DNA from: Pyropia yezoensis
Taxonomy: Eukaryota > Rhodophyta > Bangiophyceae > Bangiales > Bangiaceae
Length of the DNA: 64,000 bases
Direction: 5' to 3'
Assembly (NCBI GenBank): GCA_009829735.1
Contig: CM020618.1
Span: 1,920,882 to 1,984,881 of the forward strand
In this document: piece after piece, positions 41,836-53,088 of the stretch
How positions within the stretch are numbered: the first letter of the stretch is position 1
Layout: every line of letters begins with the position of its first letter
Notes under the pieces: model-generated
What the model saw: only the letters and a program-made list of their open reading frames with translations
Databases searched by the model: none
Told to the model about the DNA's origin: nothing
Program-made: the position numbers and the translations under genes

Positions 41836-43942
41836 ATGCAGCGGGTCATCCACCGCGCCACCGCCACCGCGGTGCGGCCGCCGCTGCCGCCGCCGCGGGT
41901 GCGGGCGCCGGCGGTATCGGCGCCCGGCCGGGTGCCGCCGCCGCCGCCGCCGCCGCCGGCCGCGGCGGTGGCGGCGGCCGCCGCCGCGGCGCCTCGCCTC
42001 GCGGCCCTATCCCACCGGTACGTTTCGCCATTGCCTAGAGTGTGGGGCGGATGCGAACTCAGACGCCCGATGCCAGGTGCCGCGACACCGACGCCGACGC
42101 CGACGCCGACGCCGATGGCGACACCCCACGCCGCCGGGCATCTTTGCCGGGGGGTTGTTTTTTGCGGAGGGGAGGGAGCGAGGGAGGGATGGGGGGCGGA
42201 AGGTGGGGCGGGAGTTTTGGTCGAGTCCACCGCGAGCACTACTCGGTGGTTAGGTGGGTGACCCATGCGGCTGTGTCAGTGAGTGTCGCACGGCGGTGTG
42301 ACCGTGGCCGTGTGAGCTGGGGCGGTGTGGCTCACCGACTGCTCCCGCTGGGTGTATGGGCACGTCTATCATCTTCCCCCCCCCCTATTGTTTTTTCATT
42401 GCGCGGTGCGGCCCTGCGTCTGCTCCGGGCATTGTCCGCCGTGCTCGGCCGCCCCCTACTTTCCCTCTTCCCGCCCCTCCTGCGAATGTTGTCGCTCTTG
42501 GGTGTGCGCTGGCACCCCTCGTCCTTCCTTGCTCTTCCCCCTCCTTGCACCCTCTCCCCCTGCGCCGCCCTTTCCCCTTTCCCGCGGCTGTGCGTGCTGT
42601 ACGCGTGCAGCACATTGTTGGTGCGCCTGCGGACAGGGGAGAGGCGGCACAAGCGGGCGGTGCGGGCGGATGGCAGCTGGTACGTCCGTTTTGGTCTGTG
42701 GCCCAGCGTCAGGGACCCACGCTGCCGTCGGGGGGCGGGGGGGAGGTGGGCCGGCGGGGAAGGGGGGTGGGGGGCGGAGGTGGCGGTGGACGTGTACCGC
42801 TGTGACGGGATTTGGACGCCCGCCTTCCCTGGGGATGCTTTCGTGCGGGCCAGTTCATCTGGCTGCTGCCGCTGCAGCGGCGGTCGCAACCGCCGCCGCC
42901 GCCGCCGCCGCCGCCGTCGTCAACGGGCCTGCTACGGGGCGCTCCTGGATGAGGCGATGGGCGCCGCGGGCGTTCAACGATGGGTATGGCGGTGTCGGGA
43001 CGTACGTCTAACAGAGCTGGCGCGTCCTCCTTTTTTTTGTTGGCTGCGCTGTCGTTTTGTGTGCGTGGTGCATTCGCGGCTGCCTCCGTGGGGCGTGCCG
43101 CCGTGCTGTCTGTTGCAACTGCCTTCCCCTTCCTCCTCACAGGCTGCCGGGTGTCTTTCAGACAAGGGGCATTGGCGGCTGTGGCGACGCGGAGATCCTC
43201 ATCCCCTTCCAGCCCATCTTGGATGATTACCAAGCGGGTACGTCGGACCTCTGGTTGGCGAAAGGGCTCGCTAGTGTCGCCCCTTCCCCCCGGCTCCCCT
43301 TCTCCCCTTCTCCCCTCCTGCCCGACGTGCTTGTTTGGCTGGCTCTGGTGCCACCCACAGTTGTACTGACAGCCGTGGGCTCGTTTGCATTGTCACGGTC
43401 ACGCCGTCCCCCCGCCGGCACTGCCCTCCCCCCAATCCCCCCTCCCTCCCCCACTCCTCCCCACCCCTCACCCCCCCGTTTCTTCTGCAGGCCTTTTTTG
43501 CATGTCCAAAAACGGGCGCGTCCGGCTAGACGGCCCCCTCTACCACGTTGCATTCGAGTCTGACGCGGACGCCGCCGCCGCCGGCTGGGCCCACACCCGC
43601 GGCGTCCTCCGCAACGTGACAGTTCAGCCGACGCGCAACGCGCCCGGCGGCGCGTCGCTCGTCGCGGCGCCGCTGAACGACCCCGCACGCGTGCGCGTGC
43701 CTGTGCGCGTGCGGGGGGTGGACCGCTGCGGGGGGCTCACCGAGGGGGGGGGGTGGCTCAACCACCTGACCCAGGCGGTGGACCTGCGCGTGGCGCCGGG
43801 CGTTGCCGCGCCCCTGTGGGTGACTGTTGACGTGGGCGGCCTCGCCCTGCGGGGACGCGTCACACTGGCGGATATTGGCACGGAGGAGGGGGTGGCGGTG
43901 GTGGGCGACCCGGCCACAATCGTTGCGGTCATCTCCAAGTAA
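41836..43942 (+). CDS. Organellar ribosomal protein bL25 (TL5/Ctc type), four exons
   Basis: Spliced from exons 41836-42017, 42611-42679, 43143-43237 and 43491-43942 (798 nt, 265 aa). All three introns are GT-AG, with GTACGT donors and pyrimidine-rich acceptors, and the phases (2, 2, 1) agree. Exon 1 is an Arg/Ala/Pro presequence (MQRVIHRATATAV), probably mitochondrial. Exons 2-3 give RLRTGERRHKRAVRADGS and LPGVFQTRGIG, matching the bL25 start (RTGKGAARRLRxEGxxPGVxYG). Exon 4 has GPLYHVAFES, then RVRVPVRVRGV, a beta domain with LRVAPGVAAPLWVTVDVGGL, and DIGTEEGVAVVGDPATIVAVIS, which fits the TL5 C-terminal domain. The protein would bind 5S rRNA in the large subunit. Plastid rather than mitochondrial targeting cannot be excluded. 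Confidence 0.75.
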
Positions 43943-44502
43943 AAGAAACGGGGGCAGCGGGCACCGCAGATGCGGGCGAGGCTGTCATGCCACTGCCCGG
44001 TTGTCGCTCGCCACCCACCCGCCCACCGCGACAGACAGCTGCGCCTCCCCGTGGGTGGCTGCTGGGTAGCACCTATGTGGCCAACCTTCTGGCCCGATTC
44101 GTCACTTAAAGGGGCCCTCTGCCACTTTGGGCGTTCCAGCCCCCCCCTCCCCCCCCCGCCCAGTCCTCCGTCCGTGGAGCCGCGTGACGGGTTTCTTCAG
44201 GGCCCTATTTTCATTCTTGTTTGCCTGCCGTTGTCAACCCCCCCCTTCGGCCAACAGCCCCTGCCTTTGCTGTCCACCCACTTTCCCACTCAGTGACTGG
44301 GCGGCGCTACAACATCTGACGGGGCGGTGCTGCGCGCGACCACATGCACAGACACTCTGCAGACGGTGTGGTGGAGGAGGGGTAGAGGAGACGGCGTGTG
44401 CGTGTTGAGTTGGCTTTACCTTGAGCTTCAGAGTCAGACGAAAAATGAAGACCAGAGGAGCAGGGGCACCGCCGCTGGCGCCACCTACCCCCCACCCCAC
44501 CG

Positions 44503-44534
<32 letters not shown>

Positions 44535-44556
44535 ATCCGCTTCCCCCTCCCCACCC
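43943..44556. other. Convergent 3' spacer, bL25m / CESA
   Basis: 0.6 kb between gene ends, C/T-rich in parts, with a run of more than 25 C just beyond the CESA stop (44501-44533). No gene was seen. Confidence 0.6.
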
Positions 44557-47517
44557 TCAGCCGCGCGCCTCGATGCCACACCGGGCGTTGGCCCAGCCCG
44601 ACAGGAAGACGACGCCCAGGATGGTGACCGCCGCGGCGATGATGGGTGTCGGTACGGGCAGGGTCTTGCCCTCCCGCTCCGACTCGTCGGCCGACGACAG
44701 GCGCTCGTTGAGGCTCACCAGCGCCACTGGCGCCATCATCCACGCCACGTAGCCGCCAAAGGCGACGGCCCCAAAGTTCTCGTACGGCGCGCACGCCTCG
44801 TCAATGACGATAAACGCAACCAGCCGCCACACAATGCCGCCCAGCAGGGCGCCCAGCGTGAGAATGTTGAACCACTCGAGCCACGACCGGCGGTGGCGCT
44901 GGCCTGTGTTGGCTACCCAACCAAACTTGGAGCCCCCAAAGAGGGCGTCCCACACCCCCACCGTGTGGGCGAAGGAGTAGGAGAACCAGCACTGCTGGCT
45001 GCGGAGGACGTCGGTCATGTTCACCTCGTAAAAGGCGGAGAAGAAGGCGCCGTACCGGATGAGGTAGTAGGTCACAAAAGCGCCTGCCAACGACTGGGTA
45101 CTTGTCGGCGAGATGGGCGCGTTGGCGGTGATGAGGTAATAAATGGCGCAAAAGACATAGCCGAAGGCACCCCAGCCGAGCAGCGGGTAGAGGGTGCTGT
45201 CCAGCCAAAACATGGTCGACACAAACGTGTTGTTGGGCTTGCGCTGCTGCCGGCGGTAGGCGTAAAACTCAGAGAGCTCGGACGGCTTGCCCCGGCTAAG
45301 CAGCATCTCCTTGCGCTCCTTGGCGGCGCCCTTGAAGATGCGCAGGCCGTTCATGATGGCGCCCTTGGCCCACCGCTGCCGCTGCAGCAGCGCCGCCGCG
45401 ACCGTCACGGGGGCCTCCCCCCAGCACAGGTCCTCGTCGGCGTAGCGGGAGATGTAGCCCCGCCGGTGGACCTCGTTGGACGTCAGCGTATCCTCTGTCA
45501 CAGAGCCGTACACAAAGCCCCCAATCTCGTTGAGGACCTCGCGCCGCCAGCACGCGTTGGTGCCCACAAAGTCGGTCATGCCAAACCCGTCGCGCCCCGT
45601 GCAGATGCCATCATAGTAGATGGCGTTGCGGTGGGCACAGAAGTCGGGGTGGTCGCCGCTCACATTGGCAAACCGCTGCGGGCAGCCCACAAAGCCGATG
45701 TCCCGGTTGATCTGCCAGGACTTGGACGTGCCCGCCCCCAGCTCGGGGTCGTCGGCCTGGATGAGCTGCGACTGGAGGCTGTCGCTGCGCTGCTCCTCCA
45801 GCATCAGCGGCAGGACGCGGAGGAGGTAGCTCTCGACGGGCTTCATGTCCGCGTCGAGGAAGAGCACAATCTTGCCGTCCGCGTTGGAGTTAGACAGCAC
45901 ATTGTTGATGTTCCCCGCCTTGTTGTGCGCGTTTGCCGGCTTGACCCGCGCGACCAGCGACAGCCGCGGCAGCGCGCCGGGTGCGTACATGTCGGCGCCG
46001 TAGGGGCCAAACTCAAACTGGTGCGCCTCCACCGCACAGTCGTGACGGGGCAGGTCGTCGCCCGCCTTGACAGTGTAGTGCTCCACGAGGCCCTTCTCGT
46101 TCATCGTCTCCTCCACCAGCGGGTCGTAGCCCGCCTCTTCAACACACGTCTGGTAGAGGGCGAGACCGATGTCGCTCCGCTCGACCAGCTTGGAAGTGGG
46201 GAAGAACCCGTCGTCGGCAATGATGATGTGCAGCAGGTGCGCTGGGTAGTCGAGCTTCATCGCCGCCCGGATAGTCTGCCGCAGCTGCTCCGTGTCCTCC
46301 TTGTAGTGGCAAATGATGACGTCCACGGTCGGCCAGTCGGCCTCGGGGAGGGCGGGCCGCAGCGCGTCGAGGCTCCGCCACCGCCGCTTGACCGGCTTCC
46401 ACATCCCAAACAGGCTGATGATGGCAGAGACGAAGGAGAGCATCTCGGCCGTGATGAAGACGATCCAGTTGGCCGGCGCGTTCTCGTTGCCCCCCCGCGC
46501 AATGAGCCAGTAAAAGTAGTAGGCGCCCGACGGGACCATGGCGAGGTAGAAGAGGCGGAAGAGGAACATGGACACCACCTGCTGGACCGAAAAGTCCGAG
46601 TAGAGGTCCAGCCCCGAGATGCGCGACATCAGCCGCCGCCGCCGGGAGGGGTGACCCTTGGACGGGTCCCCACCGCCCCCATCAACGGCGCCGCCGGCGC
46701 CCAGCACCCCCGCGGGCAGCGTGTCGTCCCCGTGGCGAACATTCACCCGCACGCCCGTCGCCTCGTCCACCACCGTTGGCGCATCGGGGTTGTACTTTTC
46801 CTTCCCGTCCACGATGAACTTGTAGTGGAGCCGCCCGACGGGCACCTCGACAGCCGCCCGGAAGCACCCCGTCTTGACGCTCTCCATCGGCACCCGGTCG
46901 GTGTAGCCGTCCCAGTCGCCGACGAGGAAGACCATGCGGCCGCCGCCAGACCACTCAAACATGGCCAGCTCCTTGACGCGCAGGTCCTCGGTGTACCCGT
47001 CGCCGGGCGCCAGCGCCGACGACGCCCGGCCGGCGGCGCCGGCGCCCACCACCGAAGCGCGGCGGCTGGTGCTGGTGGCGGCCCGGCTGGCCGCCCGGGA
47101 GCGGATGCTCCCCGGGCGGCCGCCCCCGCCCGCCCCCGAGCTCCCCGTCCGCCGGGTGGAGAGGGACAGGCTGCGGCTGTGGTAGGAGCGGAGGGACTGC
47201 GTCGGCCCGCCACGGCCGCTGTCCGCGCCGCCCATCATGTCGGCCATGTCCTCATCCACCAGCGACGACGCGTCGCCGAGCGACGAGATGGCCGTCGGCG
47301 GCGGCACCGTGTGCATCATGGCCCGGCGGGTGCTGTCCGAGCCCGCCAGCGACCCCGACTCAAGCGCCGACTCCCCCGACGGAAAGTCGTCGGGGAAGGC
47401 GGGGGCGCCGTCGCGGACGCCGACCGACTCAAAGGGCGGCCGGTGCCCACCCGTGGGGGGGGTGGGGGGCGCGGGGGGGAGCGCCCCCGACGGCGGCACG
47501 TCGTGGTCGGAATCCAT
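44557..47517 (-). CDS. CESA: Cellulose synthase catalytic subunit with N-terminal CBM48
   Basis: An intronless gene of 986 aa. This GT2 enzyme polymerises UDP-glucose into beta-1,4-glucan at the plasma membrane. Residues 1 to about 180 are Ser/Gly/Ala-rich and cytosolic. Residues 185-262 form a CBM48/AMPK-type glycogen-binding module (FEWSGGGRMVFLVGDWDGY, then LHYKFIVDGKEKYNPD). Two N-terminal membrane helices lie around 300-370. Catalytic parts: HYKED, ADDGF (D435/D436), DAD (D555, D557), TED (D676) and QRQRW (Q712-W716), followed by about six helices. A CBM48 on CESA is known from Porphyra/Pyropia and related red algae and is absent from plant CESAs; plant zinc-finger and plant-specific regions are lacking. 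The start at 47517 (MDSDHDVPP) follows a C-rich leader, with non-ATG codons only further upstream. A distinctive red algal marker. Confidence 0.95.
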   Translation of the reverse strand: MDSDHDVPPSGALPPAPPTPPTGGHRPPFESVGVRDGAPAFPDDFPSGESALESGSLAGSDSTRRAMMHTVPPPTAISSLGDASSLVDEDMADMMGGADSGRGGPTQSLRSYHSRSLSLSTRRTGSSGAGGGGRPGSIRSRAASRAATSTSRRASVVGAGAAGRASSALAPGDGYTEDLRVKELAMFEWSGGGRMVFLVGDWDGYTDRVPMESVKTGCFRAAVEVPVGRLHYKFIVDGKEKYNPDAPTVVDEATGVRVNVRHGDDTLPAGVLGAGGAVDGGGGDPSKGHPSRRRRLMSRISGLDLYSDFSVQQVVSMFLFRLFYLAMVPSGAYYFYWLIARGGNENAPANWIVFITAEMLSFVSAIISLFGMWKPVKRRWRSLDALRPALPEADWPTVDVIICHYKEDTEQLRQTIRAAMKLDYPAHLLHIIIADDGFFPTSKLVERSDIGLALYQTCVEEAGYDPLVEETMNEKGLVEHYTVKAGDDLPRHDCAVEAHQFEFGPYGADMYAPGALPRLSLVARVKPANAHNKAGNINNVLSNSNADGKIVLFLDADMKPVESYLLRVLPLMLEEQRSDSLQSQLIQADDPELGAGTSKSWQINRDIGFVGCPQRFANVSGDHPDFCAHRNAIYYDGICTGRDGFGMTDFVGTNACWRREVLNEIGGFVYGSVTEDTLTSNEVHRRGYISRYADEDLCWGEAPVTVAAALLQRQRWAKGAIMNGLRIFKGAAKERKEMLLSRGKPSELSEFYAYRRQQRKPNNTFVSTMFWLDSTLYPLLGWGAFGYVFCAIYYLITANAPISPTSTQSLAGAFVTYYLIRYGAFFSAFYEVNMTDVLRSQQCWFSYSFAHTVGVWDALFGGSKFGWVANTGQRHRRSWLEWFNILTLGALLGGIVWRLVAFIVIDEACAPYENFGAVAFGGYVAWMMAPVALVSLNERLSSADESEREGKTLPVPTPIIAAAVTILGVVFLSGWANARCGIEARG

Positions 47518-50500
47518 CTCGTGGGGGGGGGAAAGAAGAGGAGGGGGTGGGGGGGGGGGGGGGGGGGGGACGACGACGGTCAACAACGTGGCGAGCTGCC
47601 CGGTGGTGGCTGGGCGTCCAGTCCCCCGGTTACGAGAAGGGAGGCGCAGCGGGTAGAGGCACAAAGCGCTGCTGCCTTTTGTGTGCTCCCACCCTCTCCA
47701 CCGTCGCGGCGGTGGGTAGCCGGCCGGCGGAGGGAGCTGCTCAGGCGGCGGCGATGTCCTCCACCGCGGCCAGCCAGCCTGGTGTGGGGTGGTGGGCGTG
47801 AAATAAGTGGGCAGCGCGCGGCGCAGGCCCTCGGCGCTCTCTCCCGATGGGTAAAAAAGGGAAGACGCCCGCGCGCCGTCGGCGGCCACCAAACACGCAC
47901 AGCCAGCTGGCGCCAGCCACGACGCGACGAGGGCGTGGGTGGGGGGGGGGGGCAGCCGTGTGCCCGCGGAGGGCGTCAGGTGGCAGCACCCCACACAGAC
48001 ACCGCAATGGGGCAGCCCAGGGACGGGCGCGGCGTAGGTGCGGCGGCGGGGTGTGCGGCTGGGGTCGGTCAGTTTGGGGGGGTGCGCCGCCAGTTGCCAC
48101 GCCAACGCTGCCTCCTCCCCCCTCCCCCCGTAGGACGCCGCCGTCGCAGTGGTTGAGGGGGAAAAGGGGGGCGTCGACAGCCCCGCCAACGGCCCCCCCC
48201 ACCGCCCGCTCTGGATGTCGGCTGCGCCGTACATGCCCTCCCCTTCTTCCCCCCCAAACAGACACCCCCCCAGCGGGGATACAGAGGGAATGACGGTCAC
48301 AACAACAAACAGCCGCCACGCTAGAGGGGGGGGGGGTGGGGGGGCGCACAGCCAACTGGCAGGCTAGCGCGGCGTTGCACGCCCCTCCCGGTTCCCCCAC
48401 CTCGAGCACACCCCTAGTCGGTGGAGCCGCGGCCGCCGCCCCCCCCCCCCCCGCGACAGTGGCAGGCGGCGGGGCGGTCACCATCCGATCCAAAGAACCT
48501 CTCCCCACCACCCTTGGTGGCTACAAAGTCGCGCAGGCCCCGCGGGGGGAAGACAAACAAACGCGTGGCCGCCTTGCCCATCGTGCGGGGGCGCCGCCGA
48601 TCCGAGCACCTACACACACACACACATACACCCATCCCGCCGCCGGGTATATACATAGGCCGTCTTCCCCTCCCCCCATCTGCGCGTGTGACCTTGAGGA
48701 CGGCTGGAATGGGTGGGAGAGCGTGGCGGATGGCGCCGTCGTGCGTGCCAGCATGTATCGAGATCCCCCTGTTGGGGGCGTCGGCGCACCCTCATTTCGG
48801 GCCCATCAGCCGATCTGGCGTCCCACCGAGCACGCGCACCGCCGCCAGTGCAGCCACCCCCCTCCCCCCCGCCACCACCGCAGCTGCCCCAGTCAACGGC
48901 ATTCGCTGTTCCCCCCTCTGGGGGAGGGGGGGTGGGAGGGAGGCGTGTTGCAATGCCGTGGCGACGGGTGTCGGCCGTAGGTGGGGAAACGGGGCGCCCG
49001 GCGGGGGCCGACAGGTCACACGTTCTGCGCCTGGCACGACACCCCCCCCCCACGCACGCACGGTGGCTGGGGGAACAGGCTGACGCGGCAGCAACAAAGC
49101 TCCCCAGTCGGATGGCCGCGCAGGGTGGGGTGTGGCGGCGCCTGCGCGAGGGGCGGGCGGGGTCGGGGTCCCAGAAAAACAGCGAGCCGCGGGGGGGGCA
49201 CCCCCACCTGGCTGGATGTCCAAAAACGTGGGGGGAAATCCAGCCGCCGCCCCGTTGACTGCCCTTCGCATAGGGTGTGGGGGAGGGGGGGGAAAGAGGG
49301 GGGCGGAGTGGCGACAGGGGGGGCGGCGGGTCGTGCAAGAGGGAGAGCCGTGACTTGCCATTGCTGTGCGGAAATGGGTGACCAGTGCCTAATGTAAGGG
49401 ATGGCAGGGGGGCGGTTGGCTGTGGGGGTTGGCTGTGGTGAAGGAGGCGGGGAGGGGGGATAGGCTGGGGGCGCCCCTGCCGCGGCTGGCATCGGCCAGA
49501 TCAGAGGGTGGCCGGCGCGAGGCCACGACCTACACTTCTCTCTCTCCCTCCCGGCTGCGCCGCGGGCGCCGCGGGCGCAGCCCGCAGAGGGGCGGCGGGC
49601 TGTGAGTTTTTTTTTTCCTGCGGTGAGAAGGGGCGGAAATTTAGGGGGGACGCTGGCGACGGCCAATCCCGACGAGTGCTCACGCGCCACGCGTCGGGCG
49701 TCCTCGCCAGCGGGTGGGGTGGGCTGTCTTTGCAAGCACACCCGTCCAGCAATCCGTTGACACGCTGGGCTGGGCGGTGCAGAGGTAGTTGGTGGCGGGG
49801 TGGTGACAGCGAGCCCCTCTGAGAGCAGACGCCAGGAGTTTGGTTGTGGCACATCATGAGGGAGGGGGGCGCGGAGGTGGGGGTGGTCAACAACTGACAT
49901 GCCCACCCGCGCTCCCCATCTGCCAGGTGTCTCAGGGGCACAGGGGTGGAGGGGAGCGTCGTCGTGTGCAAAATGGGGGTCCCCGCCGCGGAGACGTGGA
50001 AGCTGGCGCAGGGCGGCACCCAGGCCCGCGCTGTATATACCGCAGGGGCCACCGCGGTGGGGAGGGGGTGCTCCCCCCGTGCAGGGTGCGGGGGGGGGGG
50101 GGGCAGAGGTTCGGGAGGGGATCTTGGAACGTGGACCAGCGGGCAACGGCCGCCAGTGAGGGGGTGCACCGCGAGGCCGCGGACGGCTGCACCAGGAACG
50201 TGGACCACGGCAGAACGGATGTCCAGTCGGCAGTCGGGACAAGACCCCCACCCGCCCGCCCAGCCCGCCGAGGACGGTTCGCCACTGGGCCGGCCCTGGG
50301 GCACACAGCACAGCGGGTGGCAGCGGCCCTGGACGCTTGCACAGCCACCCCGGGTGTCTCTCGAGAGGGCCAGTTGCTCGCCCGCCTGGGCCAGGAAATC
50401 GCACGGATTGGAGGTTAGGGTAGAGACAAGGGCGCCGCACGGGCCGCCCCCTGGGCGGGCGGGCGACCGGGTGCCCCCGCGCCAAGCGTTGACAGCGAAA

Positions 50501-51644
50501 AGCGGTCCTTCAATCAAAGACGGACCGGGTGGGGGGAGGCCTGCGCGGTCGTACGGCCGTCCCCTTTCAGTAATCAGCGTCAGGACCCGGATGCACGAGC
50601 GCCCCGGAGGTTGTCCAGCCAGGATGACGGCGCTGTGTAACCTGTTGTGCCACTTCAATTCCCAAGCCCGTGCCCGCGGATCCGAGGGGCGGGGGGCGCA
50701 CAGCCGCGCGGTCCGCCCGTCCCTGTGCGGTGTCAAAGGCTTTGTGACCACAAGGCATTGGAGAGTGGTGGTGCACACGGGGTCTGTCCTGGCGAGGTCC
50801 ACCGGTCAGGTGGACGAGCGGTGGCGCTGACAGAGTGCATCCTACGAGCCGTCAGCCCGAGGATCCGACAGCGCACCTTTGGGGTTTCCGAGCCACCGCC
50901 CGCCGCAAAGCCGTCAGGCTGCGGCCAGAGCTCAAACGGACACCCAGACAGTAACGAATGAGACTGTCCTCCTACTGTACTGCGGTGACTGTAATACTGA
51001 ATTACAATGTTGGAAGGGCTCCCGTCCGACGTGGAGCATTCCTTCCTGCTGTAAAAAAATCGGTGTCACGATGTGTGTGTCTGTATTGTGATATTTGACT
51101 GTTGATCGAGATGGGAATTATATGCCACACGTGACAGATGCGGAGGCTAACTGGGATCGCGATCTCGTGTGTCATGTGAGTGGTGAGTGACAAATGCACA
51201 CAGGATGCATCCAGGCTGGGTGCAAATCACTCGTAGCTACATGCCACGGGGTTGCGTGCAGACGTGCTTCGCGGGGCGTCTTCCGGTGACCGCGGCAGTC
51301 CACCTCGCGGGGGGGGGCATGCATGGGCGCCCCAACGTTTCTGCCTTGGCTCGCCCTGGCGGACCGCTGCCGAGGCCAGTGGGAGACCGAGATCAGTGAG
51401 CTGACTCTGGAGTGCCCGGGTTTGCATTGTTCGTGGCTCCCGCTGGACCGTCTGGAGAGGGGCCCACCGAGCGCACAAAACCGCCAGCGCACAGTCAGCA
51501 GCATACCGCTACCTCACCATTGCCGCTACTACCATCAACTTCGCCACTCACGCCCTCTGCATTTACCACGCCCTGCCCTTGCCACTGCAAACGCTCCCCA
51601 GCTCTGTCAGTTCGCCTTCACCGACCTCTTTCCCCGCTTGCAAC
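47518..51644. other. Gene-free stretch upstream of CESA
   Basis: 4.1 kb without a supportable gene. Near the CESA start lies a long G run on the plus strand (about 47550-47570), i.e. poly-C in the CESA leader. A (CA)n patch lies at 48611-48628. TATATA-type palindromes lie at 48646-48655 and, inverted, at 50032-50041. From about 50830 to 51500 the composition becomes moderate and A+T richer. The last 140 bp before 51645 are C/T-rich leader for the next gene. Confidence 0.55.
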
Positions 51645-52079
51645 ATGGCTTTTGCTGTAGCCTCGACGGCCTCGGCCTTTGTCGCCGGTCGGCCTGTCAA
51701 CGCAACGTGCACGACTGGCCGGCCCGCAGCGCGTGCCGCGTCGCTGCGCATGTCCTCTGAGAAGGATAAGTACAAGACGGTTGGGGACAAGGCGCAGGAC
51801 GTGCGGAACAAGGAGGAGTCTGGTGAGGCACGTGGGGCAGAGCCGACCGCCCCTGGCGCAACCAAGGATGCTGAGGGGAGCACCAACATCTACGCCAAGG
51901 TGCCGCCGGTGTCGGTCAGCCAGAGCACACCCACCAACGTGCCCAAGATTGCGATCGCCATTGCCGCTGCACTGCTGGTTGGTGCTGCCCTTGTGACCAT
52001 CGTGCCGTTTGACAAGCCCGCTGAGATTGCTGTGGAGCAAGGAGAGGCGACTCCGGCCGAGGTTGGGCTGTCCCAGTAA
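51645..52079 (+). CDS. Small plastid-targeted single-pass membrane protein, paralog A
   Basis: An intronless gene of 144 aa (MAFAVASTASAFVAG; CAACATGG context). Residues 1-35 look like a transit peptide with Phe at position 3. A polar, charged stretch follows (EKDKYKTVGDKAQDV), then TNIYAKVPPVSV, a single hydrophobic helix (IAIAIAAALLVGAALVTIV) and a short acidic tail, EIAVEQGEATPAEVGLSQ. It is clearly homologous to the gene at 53089-53514 on the opposite strand, sharing TVGDKAQ, TNIYAKV, VPF-K-A-IAVEQGEA and AEVGL. I do not recognise the family. The layout suggests a thylakoid or inner envelope protein with the tail on one face. The leader is C/T-rich. Confidence 0.75.
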   Translation: MAFAVASTASAFVAGRPVNATCTTGRPAARAASLRMSSEKDKYKTVGDKAQDVRNKEESGEARGAEPTAPGATKDAEGSTNIYAKVPPVSVSQSTPTNVPKIAIAIAAALLVGAALVTIVPFDKPAEIAVEQGEATPAEVGLSQ

Positions 52080-53088
52080 GTTTGCTTCTGTTTCATCCGC
52101 CTGTCATATCTTCCCTCTTGCACAGGAGACGCTCGGCGTTAGGGGTTTTCGTCTTGCATTTGCTGCCTCTCTGGTGTCGTGTGGACTCTCAAAGAATACA
52201 TTGCCTCGCGCACTTCATACACCCAGACCGTGTTGCAGGCGCCTTTCCGGTGCTGGTGCCATCACTGCTCAACCGCTGCCATTGCTGCGTGTTGTTGTCA
52301 CCTCGGACCACAGATTCAATGTAGTATCCCTCCTTCCTCTCTCGTTCCTCCCTAGGACCGCCGCCACCGCCACCGCCACCTCAGATTTTGTGCTGTTCAT
52401 CATAAAGCTAGCTCACAACGCGCGCGACGTACGCAAGCCGTAGCTATATCCACCAACTGCGGCAGACTTTGTGTCCGAAACCGTAGCTCACCTACAATCC
52501 GAGCTACTGCACCTGCGTAGACACAAGGACAGTTGCGGGGCGCGCTCCAGAAGCTAATGTTGCTCCCATACTAAGCTCCGCCGTAGTCAGCGATCGTTGA
52601 CCAGTAGTGCCGGTCCCTGAACGCCACGGCGGAGGTGGCATGTAGCGTTTGGGCATAGACACAGGTTGTGTCACCGCAAAATGCACATATCTTACGCGGA
52701 GGGCAGGCTCAGCTGACACTGTGTTTGTCCCGGAGTCAACAAGGAGTACGGTGCAGTTGACAAGACTCGTGCCGAACGAAGCTCTGGGAGTGCCGGAACC
52801 GCATGAAGCCAGAGAGACGAGAACGGTAACAGTGACTGACCCAGCAAGCAAGAAGTGAATGACAATAGAACGTATTTTCTTACGTACATTGGATCTGTGC
52901 AGAGTACATATACAGACAACCCAAAAGAAATCCAAGAGAGCAACGGCCCACATACATGGGGAGCAGATGAGCGCCCGGCGTGGAAGATGAAAAACTGTTT
53001 GTCACATCGCGAGCAGCGGGGCCCCATGCCCTGCGTAGGCTTGCGCTCATAAAAGTGTGTAGAGTAGGTGCGCGGCTGGTGTCCCAGC
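52080..53088. other. Spacer between the convergent paralogs
   Basis: 1.0 kb holding the 3' UTRs of both genes. Moderate G+C. A minus-strand frame of 149 codons (52504-52953) has no recognisable domain and may be chance or antisense. No inverted copy of the genes' flanks is apparent. Confidence 0.5.

Noticed and set aside
44893-48156. 1087-codon plus-strand frame
   Set aside because: It is the antisense shadow of CESA with no domain of its own.
52504-52953. 149-codon minus-strand frame with a possible membrane helix
   Set aside because: It lies in the shared 3' spacer of two genes, has no recognisable family and could be chance; mentioned only in the spacer entry.
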